The translations under genes were made by a program, and so were the position numbers. The notes beneath the pieces were generated by a model. That model worked only from the letters and a program-made list of their open reading frames with translations, had not been told where the DNA came from and made no database searches. Of a stretch of DNA of 64,000 bases, positions 8,565 through 17,537 are shown one piece after another. Each line of letters starts with the position of its first letter. The stretch's first letter is position 1. Origin of the DNA: Myxococcus hansupus (GTDB lineage Bacteria > Myxococcota > Myxococcia > Myxococcales > Myxococcaceae). The stretch covers positions 2,190,501 through 2,254,500 of the forward strand of contig NZ_CP012109.1 in assembly GCF_000280925.3 (NCBI RefSeq), given 5' to 3'.

Positions 8565-10052
8565 ATGTTGAAGACGGTGAAGAACCGCGGCTTCCTGGTG
8601 CGTGGAGCGGCCCTGGCCCTCACGCTGGCGTGCATGACGGGTTGTGGCGACGACGAGCCTACCCCCACGCCGATTCCGGATGCGGGCACCAACACGGACG
8701 CGGGTACGGACCCGGTTCCGGACTCGGGCACGGACCCCATCCCCGACGCGGGCACGGGCACGGGCGGCCTGGACAGCGACATCGCGGTGGTGCGGTTCAA
8801 CGAGGACGGCACGCAGGACACGACGTTCGGCGCCGGCGGCGTCACGCACGTGGACTTCGGCACCGGCCGCGACGGCACGCGTGACTCCCTGTGGGATGTG
8901 CGCGTGGACGGCTCGGACCGCATCGTGCTGTTCGGTAACAAGCGCGCGGATGGTGCGCGTGCGGACACCGACCGCGTGGTGGCGCGGCTGACGGCGGCGG
9001 GCGCCCTGGACACGACGTTCGGTACGGGTGCGACGCCCAACGGCATGAGCATCCTCAACATGTCCAACCTGAACGACAGCATCCGCTACGGCATCGTTCA
9101 GCCGGACGGGAAGATCCTGGCGTCCGGTTACGCGTCCATGCCCACGGGCGTGGGTGCGCAGGGTGCCAACCGCATCGTGCTGCAGCGCCTGAACGACGAC
9201 GGCTCTTCGGACGCCACGTTCGGCTGGCAGGGCGTCGTGACGTCCGCGCCGTTCCAGGCCCAGAGCGAGACCAACCCGGAGTGGGGCATGGTCGAGGCCT
9301 ACGCCGTGGGTCTGCAGTCCAACGGCAGCTACGTGACGACCGGCTACGGCCGCACGGCTTCCTCCGGCACGGTGGACCTGGTGTCCTTCCGCTACACCGC
9401 CACGGGCGAGCTCGACCCGACGTGGGGCACGGGCGGCTCCGTGGTACTGGACCTGGCCGGTGACAACGACCGCGGCCGCAACCTGGTCGCGCTGAACGAC
9501 GACCGCCTGCTGCACGTGGGCAGCTCGACGCTGGGCGCGCAGAACACCCAGGCGCTCCTGCTGATGCACACGCCCAACGGCCAGCCGGACACGACCTTCG
9601 CGCCGGAAGGCTACAAGACGTACAACCTGGAGCGCCCGGACCAGGCCTTCTTCGGCGTGGCCAAGTCGGCGGACGGCAACTGGGCCGCGGCGGTGGGTTA
9701 CCGCGCCGGTGGCAACCAGAACGATGACGCCATCCTGGCCATCGTCCCGACGGGCGGCACGGGCACGGAGGTGGTCAAGGCCACCCCCATCTCCACCACG
9801 GAGAACGACCGCTTCTGGTCCGTCACCTTCGACTCGCAGAACCGCATCTACGCCGCGGGCTTCGTGACCGAGGCGGGCGACAACCGCATGGTGGTCGCGC
9901 GCTTCACCACCGACGGCAACCTCGACCCGACCTTCGGCGAGGCCGGTATCGCGAAGATCAACGTCGCGGTCGGCGCGACCGAGGAGACCGCTCGCGGCAT
10001 CGCCATCCAGACGGATGGCAAGATCGTCATCGGCGGTCCTGTCGAGAAGTAG
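8565..10052 (+). CDS. Delta-60 repeat lipoprotein
   Basis: 495 residues. The signal peptide ends in a lipobox (LACMTGC), followed by an Asp/Thr/Pro/Gly linker, so the protein is probably anchored in the outer membrane. The body holds at least six copies of the delta-60 repeat, about 60-65 residues each, seen as LDTTFG, SDATFG, LDPTWG, PDTTFA and LDPTFG, alternating with DGKILASGY / DGKIVIGG strands. This family is predicted to fold as a beta-propeller-like surface domain; its function is unknown. AGGAGG lies upstream of ATG 8565, and the gene directly follows a Fur-box-like palindrome. A terminator separates it from the TonB receptor gene, so the two may be only partly co-transcribed. Confidence 0.85.
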   Translation: MLKTVKNRGFLVRGAALALTLACMTGCGDDEPTPTPIPDAGTNTDAGTDPVPDSGTDPIPDAGTGTGGLDSDIAVVRFNEDGTQDTTFGAGGVTHVDFGTGRDGTRDSLWDVRVDGSDRIVLFGNKRADGARADTDRVVARLTAAGALDTTFGTGATPNGMSILNMSNLNDSIRYGIVQPDGKILASGYASMPTGVGAQGANRIVLQRLNDDGSSDATFGWQGVVTSAPFQAQSETNPEWGMVEAYAVGLQSNGSYVTTGYGRTASSGTVDLVSFRYTATGELDPTWGTGGSVVLDLAGDNDRGRNLVALNDDRLLHVGSSTLGAQNTQALLLMHTPNGQPDTTFAPEGYKTYNLERPDQAFFGVAKSADGNWAAAVGYRAGGNQNDDAILAIVPTGGTGTEVVKATPISTTENDRFWSVTFDSQNRIYAAGFVTEAGDNRMVVARFTTDGNLDPTFGEAGIAKINVAVGATEETARGIAIQTDGKIVIGGPVEK

Positions 10053-10076
10053 TCTTCACGGAAGTCGTGTAGGAGC

Positions 10077-10136
10077 AGGAGCCGGGGAGGGCGGTCCGCG
10101 CGCGGGCGGGCCTCCATCCCCGGCTCCTGGCTTTTT
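10077..10136 (+). terminator. Rho-independent terminator after the delta-60 gene
   Basis: AGGAGCCGGGGA (10077-10088) pairs perfectly with TCCCCGGCTCCT (10117-10128), and GGCTTTTTC follows. It sits 25 bp after the stop codon. A TonB receptor gene begins 45 bp later, so it may act as an attenuator. Confidence 0.8.
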
Positions 10137-10180
10137 CAATCGTCGAACATCCCGGTCGAAACAAGGTCGAAACGCTTCAG

Positions 10181-12577
10181 ATGGCACTGTTCGAGCACAA
10201 GAAGATGCGGGCGCGGAGCTGGACGCTTCCAGCGCTCTTGCTGGCATGGGCATCCCCTGCCGCGGCGCAGACCGAGTCGTCCCAGGCCCCCGAGGCCGCC
10301 ACGGTCCCCGAGGCGCAGGACGCGGCTCCGGCGCAGGACGCCGGCGCGGAGGTCCAGGCGCCCACGGAACCGGCCGCCGAGTCCGTGACGGGCACCGAAG
10401 CGCCCCTGGCGGGTGATGCACCCCTGGCCACCGGAACCCCCACGGGCGCGCCGCTCGTGCTGGAGCCCTCGCCGGAGGCCGTCGAGAAGAAATTCGAAAG
10501 CGTGGTGGTGGGCACGTCGGAGGCGCGCACGAGCGGCTCCATCCACGTGCTGAAGCCCGCGCAGTTGGAGCGCTTCGAGCGGGATGACCCCGAGGCCATC
10601 CTGCGGACGGTTCCCGGCGTCTACGCGCGAGGCGAGGACGGCTTCGGCTTGCGGCCGAACGTAGGTCTGCGCGGCGTGAACCCGGACCGCAGCAAGAAGG
10701 TCACGCTCCTGGAGGATGGCATCCTCTTTGGTCCCGCGCCGTACTCGGCGCCCGCGGCCTACTACTTCCCGCTCGCCACGCGCATGCAGGGCATCCGCGT
10801 CCTCAAGGGCCCCTCGGCCATCCAGCAGGGGCCGCAGACGGTGGGCGGCTCCGTGGAGTTCCTCACCCGGGACATCCCCGCGTCGGAGTCCATCTGGCTG
10901 GACGTTGCGGGCGGCGGGTACCTCTACGGCAAGGCGCACGGCGTCTTCGGCGCGAGCACCGAGCGCGCGGGCTTCCTGCTCGAAGGCGTCCACCTGCGCA
11001 GCAACGGCTTCAAGGAGCTGGACACGATTGGCGGCAACACGGGCTTCAACCGCAACGAGTGGATGGCCAAGGGCCGCTACCTGCTCGTCCCGGAAGGTCC
11101 GGTCCGCCAGACGCTCAACGTCAAGCTGGGCTACTCCGACGAGGACTCGAACGAGACCTACCTGGGGCTCAGTGATGCGGACTTCGCGGCGAATCCGCTG
11201 CGCCGCTACGTCTCCAGCGCGCTGGACCACATGAAGTGGCACCGCACGCAGGTCGTCCTCAGCCACGAGCTGGAGGCGGGCTCCCTGGCGGTGACGACCT
11301 CCGTGTACCGTCACGACCTGACGCGCGCCTGGCGCAAGGTGAACCGCTTCCGCGGCACGTCCGTCGCCAGCGTGTTGGCGGACCCGACGAGCGCGCGCAA
11401 CGCCATCTATTACGGCGTGCTCACCGGTGAGCTCGACAGCTCGTCCACGCAGGACGCGCTGATGATTGGTCCCAATGACCGGACCTACGTGTCCCAGGGA
11501 CTCCAGAGCGTGGCCCGCTGGAGCGGCACCACGGGGCCGCTGAGTCACAACGTCGAGTTCGGCGCGCGCTACCACTTCGACAGCATCGACCGCCTGCACA
11601 CCGAGGACGCGTTCCTCATGCAGGGCGGCCGGCTGGTTCACGCGAACGAGCCCACGTACACCACCGCCAACAACAAGGACTCCACGAACGCCTTCGCCCT
11701 GCACGCGACGGACGCCATCGGCTGGGGGCCGCTGGTCCTGACGCCGGGCGTCCGGATGGAGATCATCCGCTCGCACTCCGTGAACCGCCTGACGGACACG
11801 GAGTCGCGCGGCGCGGTCGAGGTGCTGATGCCCGGCATGGGCGTCTATGGCGCGCTCACGCGGGAGCTGGGCCTGTTCGCGGGCGCCTATCGCGGCTTCT
11901 CGCCTCCGGCGCCCGGTCAGCCCGACACGGTGCTCCCCGAGAAGAGCATCAACTACGAGGCGGGCGCCCGGTGGACGCGGCGGGGCGAGCGGTTGGAGGC
12001 GGTGGGCTTCTTCAACGACTACTCGAACCTCACCGACATCTGCACGTTCTCCAGCGGCTGCCTCAACGACGACCTCGACCGGCAGACGGACGCGGGCAAG
12101 GCGTACATCTATGGCCTGGAGGTCTTCGGCGAGAAGACGTTCCGCCCGGGCGGCGGGCTGACGTTCCCCACCTCGCTGTCGTACACGTTCACCCGCACGC
12201 GGCTGCGCGAGGACTTCCAGTCCGCGGATCCGCAGTTCGGCAACGTGCGCGCGGGCGACGAGCTGCCCTATGTGCCGCGGCACCAGCTCTACGCCACCGC
12301 GGGCGTGGAGACGTCCTTCGGCGGCCTGTTCCTGAGCGCCCTTTACGTGGACTCCATGCGCGAGCGCGCGGGGCAGGGTGAGGCGGCTCCGGGGGATTTG
12401 ACGGACGCGATGCTCACGTTCGACGCCAACGCGAACTGGAACTTCTCGCGCTGGGGCCAGGTGTACCTGAGCGTGCGCAACATCCTGGACGAGCAGGTCG
12501 TCCTGTCCCGCCGTCCGTACGGTGCGCGGCCCAACGCGCCTCGCACCTTCATCCTGGGCTTCAAGCTGAACGTGTGA
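10181..12577 (+). CDS. TonB-dependent outer-membrane receptor, FecA-like
   Basis: 798 residues. A signal peptide (basic start, then LPALLLAWASPAAAQ) is followed by an Ala/Pro/Glu-rich stretch (about residues 30-95) and the plug domain (about 105-230), with motifs LERFERDDPEAILRTVPGV, GLRGVNPDRSKKVTLLEDG and IRVLKGPSAIQQGPQTVGG. The remainder is a 22-strand barrel ending FILGFKLNV with a terminal hydrophobic residue. The plug is closest in style to ferric dicitrate receptors, but there is no separate FecA-type signalling domain and no FecIR pair nearby. It would import a ferric chelate using TonB energy. The Fur-like palindrome upstream of the preceding gene supports iron control. ATG 10205 is an alternative start. 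Confidence 0.9.
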   Translation: MALFEHKKMRARSWTLPALLLAWASPAAAQTESSQAPEAATVPEAQDAAPAQDAGAEVQAPTEPAAESVTGTEAPLAGDAPLATGTPTGAPLVLEPSPEAVEKKFESVVVGTSEARTSGSIHVLKPAQLERFERDDPEAILRTVPGVYARGEDGFGLRPNVGLRGVNPDRSKKVTLLEDGILFGPAPYSAPAAYYFPLATRMQGIRVLKGPSAIQQGPQTVGGSVEFLTRDIPASESIWLDVAGGGYLYGKAHGVFGASTERAGFLLEGVHLRSNGFKELDTIGGNTGFNRNEWMAKGRYLLVPEGPVRQTLNVKLGYSDEDSNETYLGLSDADFAANPLRRYVSSALDHMKWHRTQVVLSHELEAGSLAVTTSVYRHDLTRAWRKVNRFRGTSVASVLADPTSARNAIYYGVLTGELDSSSTQDALMIGPNDRTYVSQGLQSVARWSGTTGPLSHNVEFGARYHFDSIDRLHTEDAFLMQGGRLVHANEPTYTTANNKDSTNAFALHATDAIGWGPLVLTPGVRMEIIRSHSVNRLTDTESRGAVEVLMPGMGVYGALTRELGLFAGAYRGFSPPAPGQPDTVLPEKSINYEAGARWTRRGERLEAVGFFNDYSNLTDICTFSSGCLNDDLDRQTDAGKAYIYGLEVFGEKTFRPGGGLTFPTSLSYTFTRTRLREDFQSADPQFGNVRAGDELPYVPRHQLYATAGVETSFGGLFLSALYVDSMRERAGQGEAAPGDLTDAMLTFDANANWNFSRWGQVYLSVRNILDEQVVLSRRPYGARPNAPRTFILGFKLNV

Positions 12578-12612
12578 CGCCGGGAAGGCCACCGTGGGCG
12601 GCGGCCGCTTCG

Positions 12613-13050
12613 TCAGAGGTAGAAGCGGTCCGTCACGCCCGCGGTGCGCTGGAGGATGGCGCTCCAGCCCAGCCACAGGGGAATGCCGCTCGCGTCCGCG
12701 CGGGCCTCGGCACCCAGGGCGCCCAGGGAGCCCGTGCACCCGGCGAGCGTGAACAAGCCGGAGTCGTCCAAGTGTGCGAGCAGCGCGCGCAACGTGGGCA
12801 TGCCTCGGGCTTCAAAGCGGTCCGTGACGTCATCGCGACCCATGAAGTCCGGTTCATCCAGCGCGTCATCGAGGAAGCGCTCCAGGGCCCACCAGAAGAG
12901 GTAGACCTCGACCCGCCGGCCTGATGCCACTGTTGCCGCGGCGATGGACAATCCCTGGTGCACGCGGTCGTAGTCGCCGCTGTGCAGGAAGACAACCACG
13001 TGGGTCAGGGAGGCGCTCACGCGGGGCTCATACCGCTCAAAAGGAGGCAT
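12613..13050 (-). CDS. DsrE/DsrF-like family protein
   Basis: 145 residues from ATG 13050. The sequence reads like a small Rossmann-type DsrE fold: SLTHVVVFLHSGDYDRVHQGLSIA, then VASGRRVEVYLFWWALERF, with a Cys in the later loop (FTLAGCTGSLGALG) at the position where DsrE/TusD proteins carry their reactive cysteine. Such proteins handle sulfur transfer or act as regulatory subunits; the specific role is unknown. It is divergent from the mevalonate operon and convergent with the TonB receptor gene (35 bp between stops), so it appears to be a single-gene unit. Confidence 0.65.
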   Translation of the reverse strand: MPPFERYEPRVSASLTHVVVFLHSGDYDRVHQGLSIAAATVASGRRVEVYLFWWALERFLDDALDEPDFMGRDDVTDRFEARGMPTLRALLAHLDDSGLFTLAGCTGSLGALGAEARADASGIPLWLGWSAILQRTAGVTDRFYL

Positions 13051-13092
13051 CGTCCACCCACATGGCGGAGGCGACCGTCCGGGCCCTTTGGC

Positions 13093-13122
13093 TTGCACCT
13101 CGGCCGCTCAGCTTGCTAGGAA
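13093..13122 (+). promoter_or_regulatory. Candidate promoter of the mevalonate operon
   Basis: TTGCAC (13093-13098) and TAGGAA (13117-13122) are separated by 18 bp and lie 63 bp before the idi start. This is a match by eye only; -10 boxes in high-GC genomes are hard to call. Confidence 0.3.
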
Positions 13123-13184
13123 ACTCCGGTCATTCAGGTACTTACGAGCCTTGCCACCACGGGGGCGGACCGGACTTCAGCGAG

Positions 13185-14243
13185 ATGGGCGACGACCTCA
13201 CAGCCAGACGCAAGGACGCGCATCTCGACCTTTGCAGCACCGGCGACGTCGAGCCCGCGGGCAACAACACCCTGCTCGAGTGTGTGAAACTGGTCCACTG
13301 CGCCATGCCAGAGATGGCGGCGGATGATGTCGACCTGTCCACCCCTTTCCTGGGCAAGCGGCTGCGCTACCCCTTGCTCGTCACCGGGATGACCGGCGGC
13401 ACGGAGCGCGCGGGCGCGGTGAATTGCGACCTGGCGCGGCTCGCGGAGAAGCACGGCCTGGCCTTTGGCGTGGGCAGTCAGCGCGCCATGTCCGAGGACG
13501 CCTCCCGGGCCGCGTCGTTCCAGGTCCGGCAGGTGGCGCCCACGGTGGCGCTGCTGGGCAACATCGGCATGTTCCAGGCCATCTCGCTGGGCGTGGATGG
13601 CACGCGCCGTTTGGTGGATGGCATTGGCGCGGACGGCCTGGCCTTGCACCTCAACGCGGGGCAGGAGCTCACGCAGCCCGAGGGCGACCGGGACTTCCGG
13701 GGCGGCTACCAGGTGGTGGAGCTGCTGGTGCGCGCCTTTGGGGACCGGCTGCTCGTGAAGGAGACGGGGTGCGGCATTGGCCCGGACGTCGCCCGGCGGC
13801 TGGCGGACCTGGGCGTGCGGAACATCGACGTGTCCGGTCTGGGCGGGACGTCCTGGGTGCGCGTGGAACAACTTCGCGCGTCGGGCGTACAAGCTCAATT
13901 GGGTGCGGAATTCAGTGCGTGGGGCATCCCCACGGCGGCGGCGGTGGCCTCCGTGCGGCGGGCGGTGGGCTCGGGCGTTCAGTTGGTGGCGAGCGGAGGG
14001 CTCCGGACGGGCCTGGACGCGGCCAAGGCGCTGGCGTTGGGGGCGGACGTGGCGGGGTTGGCGTTGCCGTTGTTCCGCGCGCAGCAGGCGGGCGGATTCG
14101 AAGGGGCGGAGGCGGCACTGGAGCTGCTCCTGGGCGGGCTGCGGCAGGCGCTCATCCTGACGGGAAGCAGAAGCTGCGCTGAATTGAGGCAGCGGCCCCG
14201 GGTGGTCACCGGAGAGTTGAAGGATTGGTTGGCGGCGCTGTAG
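13185..14243 (+). CDS. fni: Type 2 isopentenyl-diphosphate isomerase (FMN-dependent)
   Basis: 352 residues from ATG 13185, the usual length for the family. Characteristic parts in order: LTARRKDAHLDLC at the N-terminus, LLVTGMTGGTERAG (FMN contact), FGVGSQRAM, ALLGNIGM, the substrate loop HLNAGQELTQPEGDRDFRGG, VKETGCGIGPDVARRL, DVSGLGGTSWVRVE and the phosphate-binding SGGLRTGLDAAKALALGAD. It interconverts isopentenyl and dimethylallyl diphosphate using reduced FMN and Mg2+, with no relation to the type 1 enzyme. It is the first gene of a five-gene run encoding HMG-CoA to IPP/DMAPP, with 33 bp to the HMGR start. Confidence 0.93.
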   Translation: MGDDLTARRKDAHLDLCSTGDVEPAGNNTLLECVKLVHCAMPEMAADDVDLSTPFLGKRLRYPLLVTGMTGGTERAGAVNCDLARLAEKHGLAFGVGSQRAMSEDASRAASFQVRQVAPTVALLGNIGMFQAISLGVDGTRRLVDGIGADGLALHLNAGQELTQPEGDRDFRGGYQVVELLVRAFGDRLLVKETGCGIGPDVARRLADLGVRNIDVSGLGGTSWVRVEQLRASGVQAQLGAEFSAWGIPTAAAVASVRRAVGSGVQLVASGGLRTGLDAAKALALGADVAGLALPLFRAQQAGGFEGAEAALELLLGGLRQALILTGSRSCAELRQRPRVVTGELKDWLAAL

Positions 14244-14276
14244 AGGGTGGCCTCGCCGAAGTTTGGAAGGAAGAAC

Positions 14277-15605
14277 ATGTCTGACACCGTGACGTCCCGG
14301 CTCCCCGGGTTCCACAAGCTTCCGATGGAGGAGCGCCACGCGCACCTCTCCCGCATGTTCCGGCTCACGCCCGAGGACGTGCAGCAGCTCCTGGGCTCGG
14401 AGGCGCTGCAGCCCGTCCTGGCGAACCAGATGATCGAGAACGCGGTGGGGACCTTCTCCCTGCCGCTCGGCCTGGGGCTCAACCTCCAGGTCAACGGGCG
14501 CGACTACCTGGTGCCCATGGCGGTGGAGGAGCCCTCCGTCGTGGCGGCGGTGTCCTTCGCGGCGAAGATCGTCCGCGAGGCGGGCGGCTTCATCGGCGAG
14601 GCGGACGCGTCGCTGATGATTGGCCAGGTGCAGGTGTCCCGGTACGGCGACCCCACGGTGGCCACCGAGCGCATCCTGGCGCACAAGGAGCAGCTCCTCG
14701 CGCTGGCCAACAGCTTCCACCCGGCCATGGTGGCGCGTGGCGGCGGGGCGAAGGACGTCGAGGTTCGCGTGCTGCCGGCCCCCGAGGGCCCGCGCGGCGA
14801 GCCGCTGCTCATCGTCCACCTCATCATCGACGCCCAGGAGGCGATGGGGGCCAACCTCATCAACACCATGGCGGAGGGCGTGGCGCCGCTCGTCGAGCAG
14901 ATCACCGGCGGCAAGGTGTACCTGCGCATCCTCTCCAACCTGGCGGACCGCCGGCTGGCGCGCGCCATGTGCCGCATCCCCGTCCCGCTGCTGGCGGACT
15001 TCGAGATGCCGGCCGAGGAGATCGCCGAAGGCATCACCCAGGCCAGCCGCTTCGCGGAGGCCGACCCGTACCGCGCCGCCACGCACAACAAGGGCGTGAT
15101 GAACGGCATCGACTCGGTGGCCATCGCCACGGGGCAGGACTGGCGCGCCATTGAAGCGGGCGCGCACGCGTTCGCCTGCCGCAACGGTCAGTACCGGCCG
15201 CTGTCCACCTGGTACCTGGAAGAGGGCCACCTGGTGGGCCGCATCGAGCTGCCCATGGCGCTGGGCACGGTGGGCGGGCCCATCAAGATCCACCCGGGCG
15301 TGCAGATGGCGCTCAAGCTGATGCAGACCACCAGCGTGCGTGAGCTGGCCATGGTGTTCGCGGCGGTGGGACTGGCGCAGAACTTCGCGGCGCTCCGAGC
15401 GCTGGGCAGCGTGGGCATCCAGAAGGGCCACATGGCCATGCACGCGCGCTGCGTGGCGGTGACGGCGGGTGCTCGCGGCGACTGGGTGGAGAAGATCGCC
15501 AACCTGCTCGTGAAGGCGGGACACGTGAAGGTGGAGAAGGCCCGCGAGCTGCTGGCCAGCCTCCCCGCCGAGGATGCCGCGGCCGCGACCGGCACCACGG
15601 TTTGA
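14277..15605 (+). CDS. mvaA: Hydroxymethylglutaryl-CoA reductase, class II-like
   Basis: 442 residues; GGAAGGA precedes ATG 14277. The protein carries the class II catalytic set: the glutamate in IENAVGTFSLPLGLGLNL, the lysine in THNKGVMNGIDSVAIATGQDWRA with its downstream Asp, and the histidine in IQKGHMAMHARCVAV. The nucleotide-binding stretch is DAQEAMGANLINTMAEGVAP. It reduces HMG-CoA to mevalonate, the committed step of the pathway, and is cytosolic, with no membrane segment as expected for bacteria. The C-terminus has a short Ala-rich tail. HMG-CoA synthase is not in this window, so precursor supply must be encoded elsewhere. Confidence 0.95.
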   Translation: MSDTVTSRLPGFHKLPMEERHAHLSRMFRLTPEDVQQLLGSEALQPVLANQMIENAVGTFSLPLGLGLNLQVNGRDYLVPMAVEEPSVVAAVSFAAKIVREAGGFIGEADASLMIGQVQVSRYGDPTVATERILAHKEQLLALANSFHPAMVARGGGAKDVEVRVLPAPEGPRGEPLLIVHLIIDAQEAMGANLINTMAEGVAPLVEQITGGKVYLRILSNLADRRLARAMCRIPVPLLADFEMPAEEIAEGITQASRFAEADPYRAATHNKGVMNGIDSVAIATGQDWRAIEAGAHAFACRNGQYRPLSTWYLEEGHLVGRIELPMALGTVGGPIKIHPGVQMALKLMQTTSVRELAMVFAAVGLAQNFAALRALGSVGIQKGHMAMHARCVAVTAGARGDWVEKIANLLVKAGHVKVEKARELLASLPAEDAAAATGTTV

Positions 15606-15609
15606 CGCC

Positions 15610-16542
15610 GTGGCCCCTTCTTCTGAATCCCTGTCGGCCTTTGGCGCCGGCAAGGTCATCCTGCTGGGCGAGCACAGCGTCGTGTACGGACACCCGGCCC
15701 TGGCCGGGCCGCTGTCCCAGGGCGTGACGGCGCGCGCCGTGCCGTCGAAGTCCTGCCAGCTCGCGTTGCCCGCCAGGCTCAACCGGTTGCAGCGCGAGCA
15801 GCTCACGGCGGCGTTCGCCCGCGCGGCCGAGGCCACGGGGGCGCCCCCGGTGAAGGTGTCCCTGGAGGCGGACCTGCCGCTGGCGGTGGGGCTGGGCAGC
15901 TCGGCCGCGTTGTCGGTGGCGTGCTCGCGGCTGTTGCTCCAGGCGGCGGGGAAGGCGCCCTCGTCGAAGGACGCGGTGCGCGTGGCGTGGGCCATGGAGC
16001 AGGAGTTCCACGGCTCGCCCTCGGGCCTGGACCACACCACCAGCGCGATGGAGCAGCTCGTCCTCTACCGGCGCAAGCCGGGGGCGGCCAAGGGGACGGG
16101 GCAGGTGGTGGACAGTCCCCGGCCGCTGCACGTGGTGGTGACGCTCGCGGGTGAGCGCAGCCCCACGAAGAAGACGGTGGGTGCGCTGCGGGAGCGGCAG
16201 GCCCGCTGGCCCGCGCGCTATGAGCGCTTGTTCACGGAGATTGGACGGGTGTCCGCCGAAGGCGCGAAGGCGGTGTCCGCGGGCGACCTGGAGGCGTTGG
16301 GTGACGCGATGAACGTCAACCAGGGACTCCTGGCGGCGCTGGGCCTGTCGTCGCCGCCGTTGGAAGAGATGATCTACCGGCTGCGGGAGCTGGGGGCGCT
16401 GGGCGCCAAGCTCACCGGCGCGGGTGGAGATGGTGGGGCCGTCATTGGCCTGTTCCTCGAGCCCAAGCCGGTGGTGACGAAGCTCACCCGGATGGGCGTG
16501 CGCTGCTTCAGCAGCCAGCTCGCGGGTCCGCGGGCGTCGTGA
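15610..16542 (+). CDS. mvk: Mevalonate kinase
   Basis: 310 residues from GTG 15610, 4 bp after the HMGR stop; an in-frame ATG at 15574 with a closer GAGG is the alternative. GHMP-kinase motifs are clear: motif 1 AFGAGKVILLGEHSVVYGHPA, the ATP loop DLPLAVGLGSSAALSVA and motif 3 AKLTGAGGDGGAVIGL. The sequence HGSPSGLDHTTSA carries the catalytic Asp. It phosphorylates mevalonate at O5 using ATP. The surrounding genes supply the preceding and following steps, so the assignment within the GHMP superfamily is supported by context as well as by the GEHSVVYG signature specific to mevalonate kinases. Confidence 0.92.
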   Translation: MAPSSESLSAFGAGKVILLGEHSVVYGHPALAGPLSQGVTARAVPSKSCQLALPARLNRLQREQLTAAFARAAEATGAPPVKVSLEADLPLAVGLGSSAALSVACSRLLLQAAGKAPSSKDAVRVAWAMEQEFHGSPSGLDHTTSAMEQLVLYRRKPGAAKGTGQVVDSPRPLHVVVTLAGERSPTKKTVGALRERQARWPARYERLFTEIGRVSAEGAKAVSAGDLEALGDAMNVNQGLLAALGLSSPPLEEMIYRLRELGALGAKLTGAGGDGGAVIGLFLEPKPVVTKLTRMGVRCFSSQLAGPRAS

Positions 16543-17537
16543 GTCTTCCCATGAAAGCCACAGCTCTGGCGCATCCCAACATCGCCCTGGTGAAGTACTG
16601 GGGGAAGCGGGACGACGCGCTGATTCTTCCGCACCAGTCCAGCCTGTCCCTCACGCTGTCCCCGCTGTCGGTGACGACGACGGTGGAGTTTGGCGTGGCG
16701 AGCGACCAGGTGGAGCTCAACGGACACACCGCGAAGGGCAGCGAGCGCGACCGCGTGCTGCGCCTCTTGGATGTGATTCGGACGCAGTCGAAGGCGGAGC
16801 TGGGCCCGTCCAAGGTGGTGTCGCGCGGCGACTTCCCCATGGCCGCGGGCCTGGCCAGCAGCGCGGCGGGTTTCGCGGCGCTGGCGGTGGCGGGACGCGC
16901 GGCGGCGGGCCTGTCGTCGGAGCCTCGCGAGGCGAGCATCCTGGCGCGGTTGGGCAGTGGCTCCGCGTGCCGCAGCGTGCAGGGTGGTTTTTGCGAGTGG
17001 CAGCGCGGCGAGCGTCCGGATGGTGAGGACAGCTTCGCGGTGCAGCGCTTCGACGCGGCCCATTGGCCGGACCTGCGCATGGTGGTGGCGATTCTCGACC
17101 GCGGCGAGAAAGAGGTGAAGTCGCGGGATGGGATGAAGCTCACGGTGGACACCAGCCCGTACTACCCGGCGTGGGTGAAGGACGCCGAGGCGGAGGTGGT
17201 CCAGTCCCGTGCGCTCATCGCCCAGCGAGATTTGCAGGGCCTGGGCGAGCTGTGCGAGCGCAACGCCTGGCGCATGCACGCGACGTCCTTCGCCGCCAAT
17301 CCGCCGCTGAGCTACATGAACGCCGGCACGCTGGGGCTCATCCAGCACCTGAAGGAGCAGCGCAAGAAGGGCATTCCGGTGTGGTTCACGCTGGACGCGG
17401 GCCCGAACCCGGTGCTGCTGACGGACGCCGCGCACGAGGTCGCCGCGGAGGCGCTGGCTCGCGCGTGCGGCGCGGTGGATGTGATTCGGTGCACGCCCGG
17501 TGGTGACGCGGTGCTGAAGCAGGAGCACCTGTTCTGA
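16539..17537 (+). CDS. mvaD: Diphosphomevalonate decarboxylase
   Basis: 332 residues; the GTG start overlaps the mevalonate kinase stop by 4 bp (GTGA), and ATG 16551 is a possible second start. Motifs: AHPNIALVKYWGKRD at the N-terminus, the ATP loop DFPMAAGLASSAAGFAALA, the substrate-binding GSGSACRSVQGGFCEW with the Ser/Arg pair typical of true decarboxylases, and the late VWFTLDAGPNPVLL. It phosphorylates and decarboxylates mevalonate 5-diphosphate to isopentenyl diphosphate. It ends one base inside the start of the phosphomevalonate kinase gene (TGATG), so translation is coupled. Confidence 0.93.
   Translation: MSLPMKATALAHPNIALVKYWGKRDDALILPHQSSLSLTLSPLSVTTTVEFGVASDQVELNGHTAKGSERDRVLRLLDVIRTQSKAELGPSKVVSRGDFPMAAGLASSAAGFAALAVAGRAAAGLSSEPREASILARLGSGSACRSVQGGFCEWQRGERPDGEDSFAVQRFDAAHWPDLRMVVAILDRGEKEVKSRDGMKLTVDTSPYYPAWVKDAEAEVVQSRALIAQRDLQGLGELCERNAWRMHATSFAANPPLSYMNAGTLGLIQHLKEQRKKGIPVWFTLDAGPNPVLLTDAAHEVAAEALARACGAVDVIRCTPGGDAVLKQEHLF

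Noticed and set aside
10136..12739. An 867-residue minus-strand frame across the TonB receptor
   Set aside because: Arg/His/Ala/Val-rich, no motif; the + strand frame is a clear receptor.
13134..16040. A 968-residue open frame on the minus strand across the idi-HMGR-MVK genes
   Set aside because: Low-complexity Arg/His-rich translation with no domain, antisense to three well-conserved enzymes; typical high-GC shadow.
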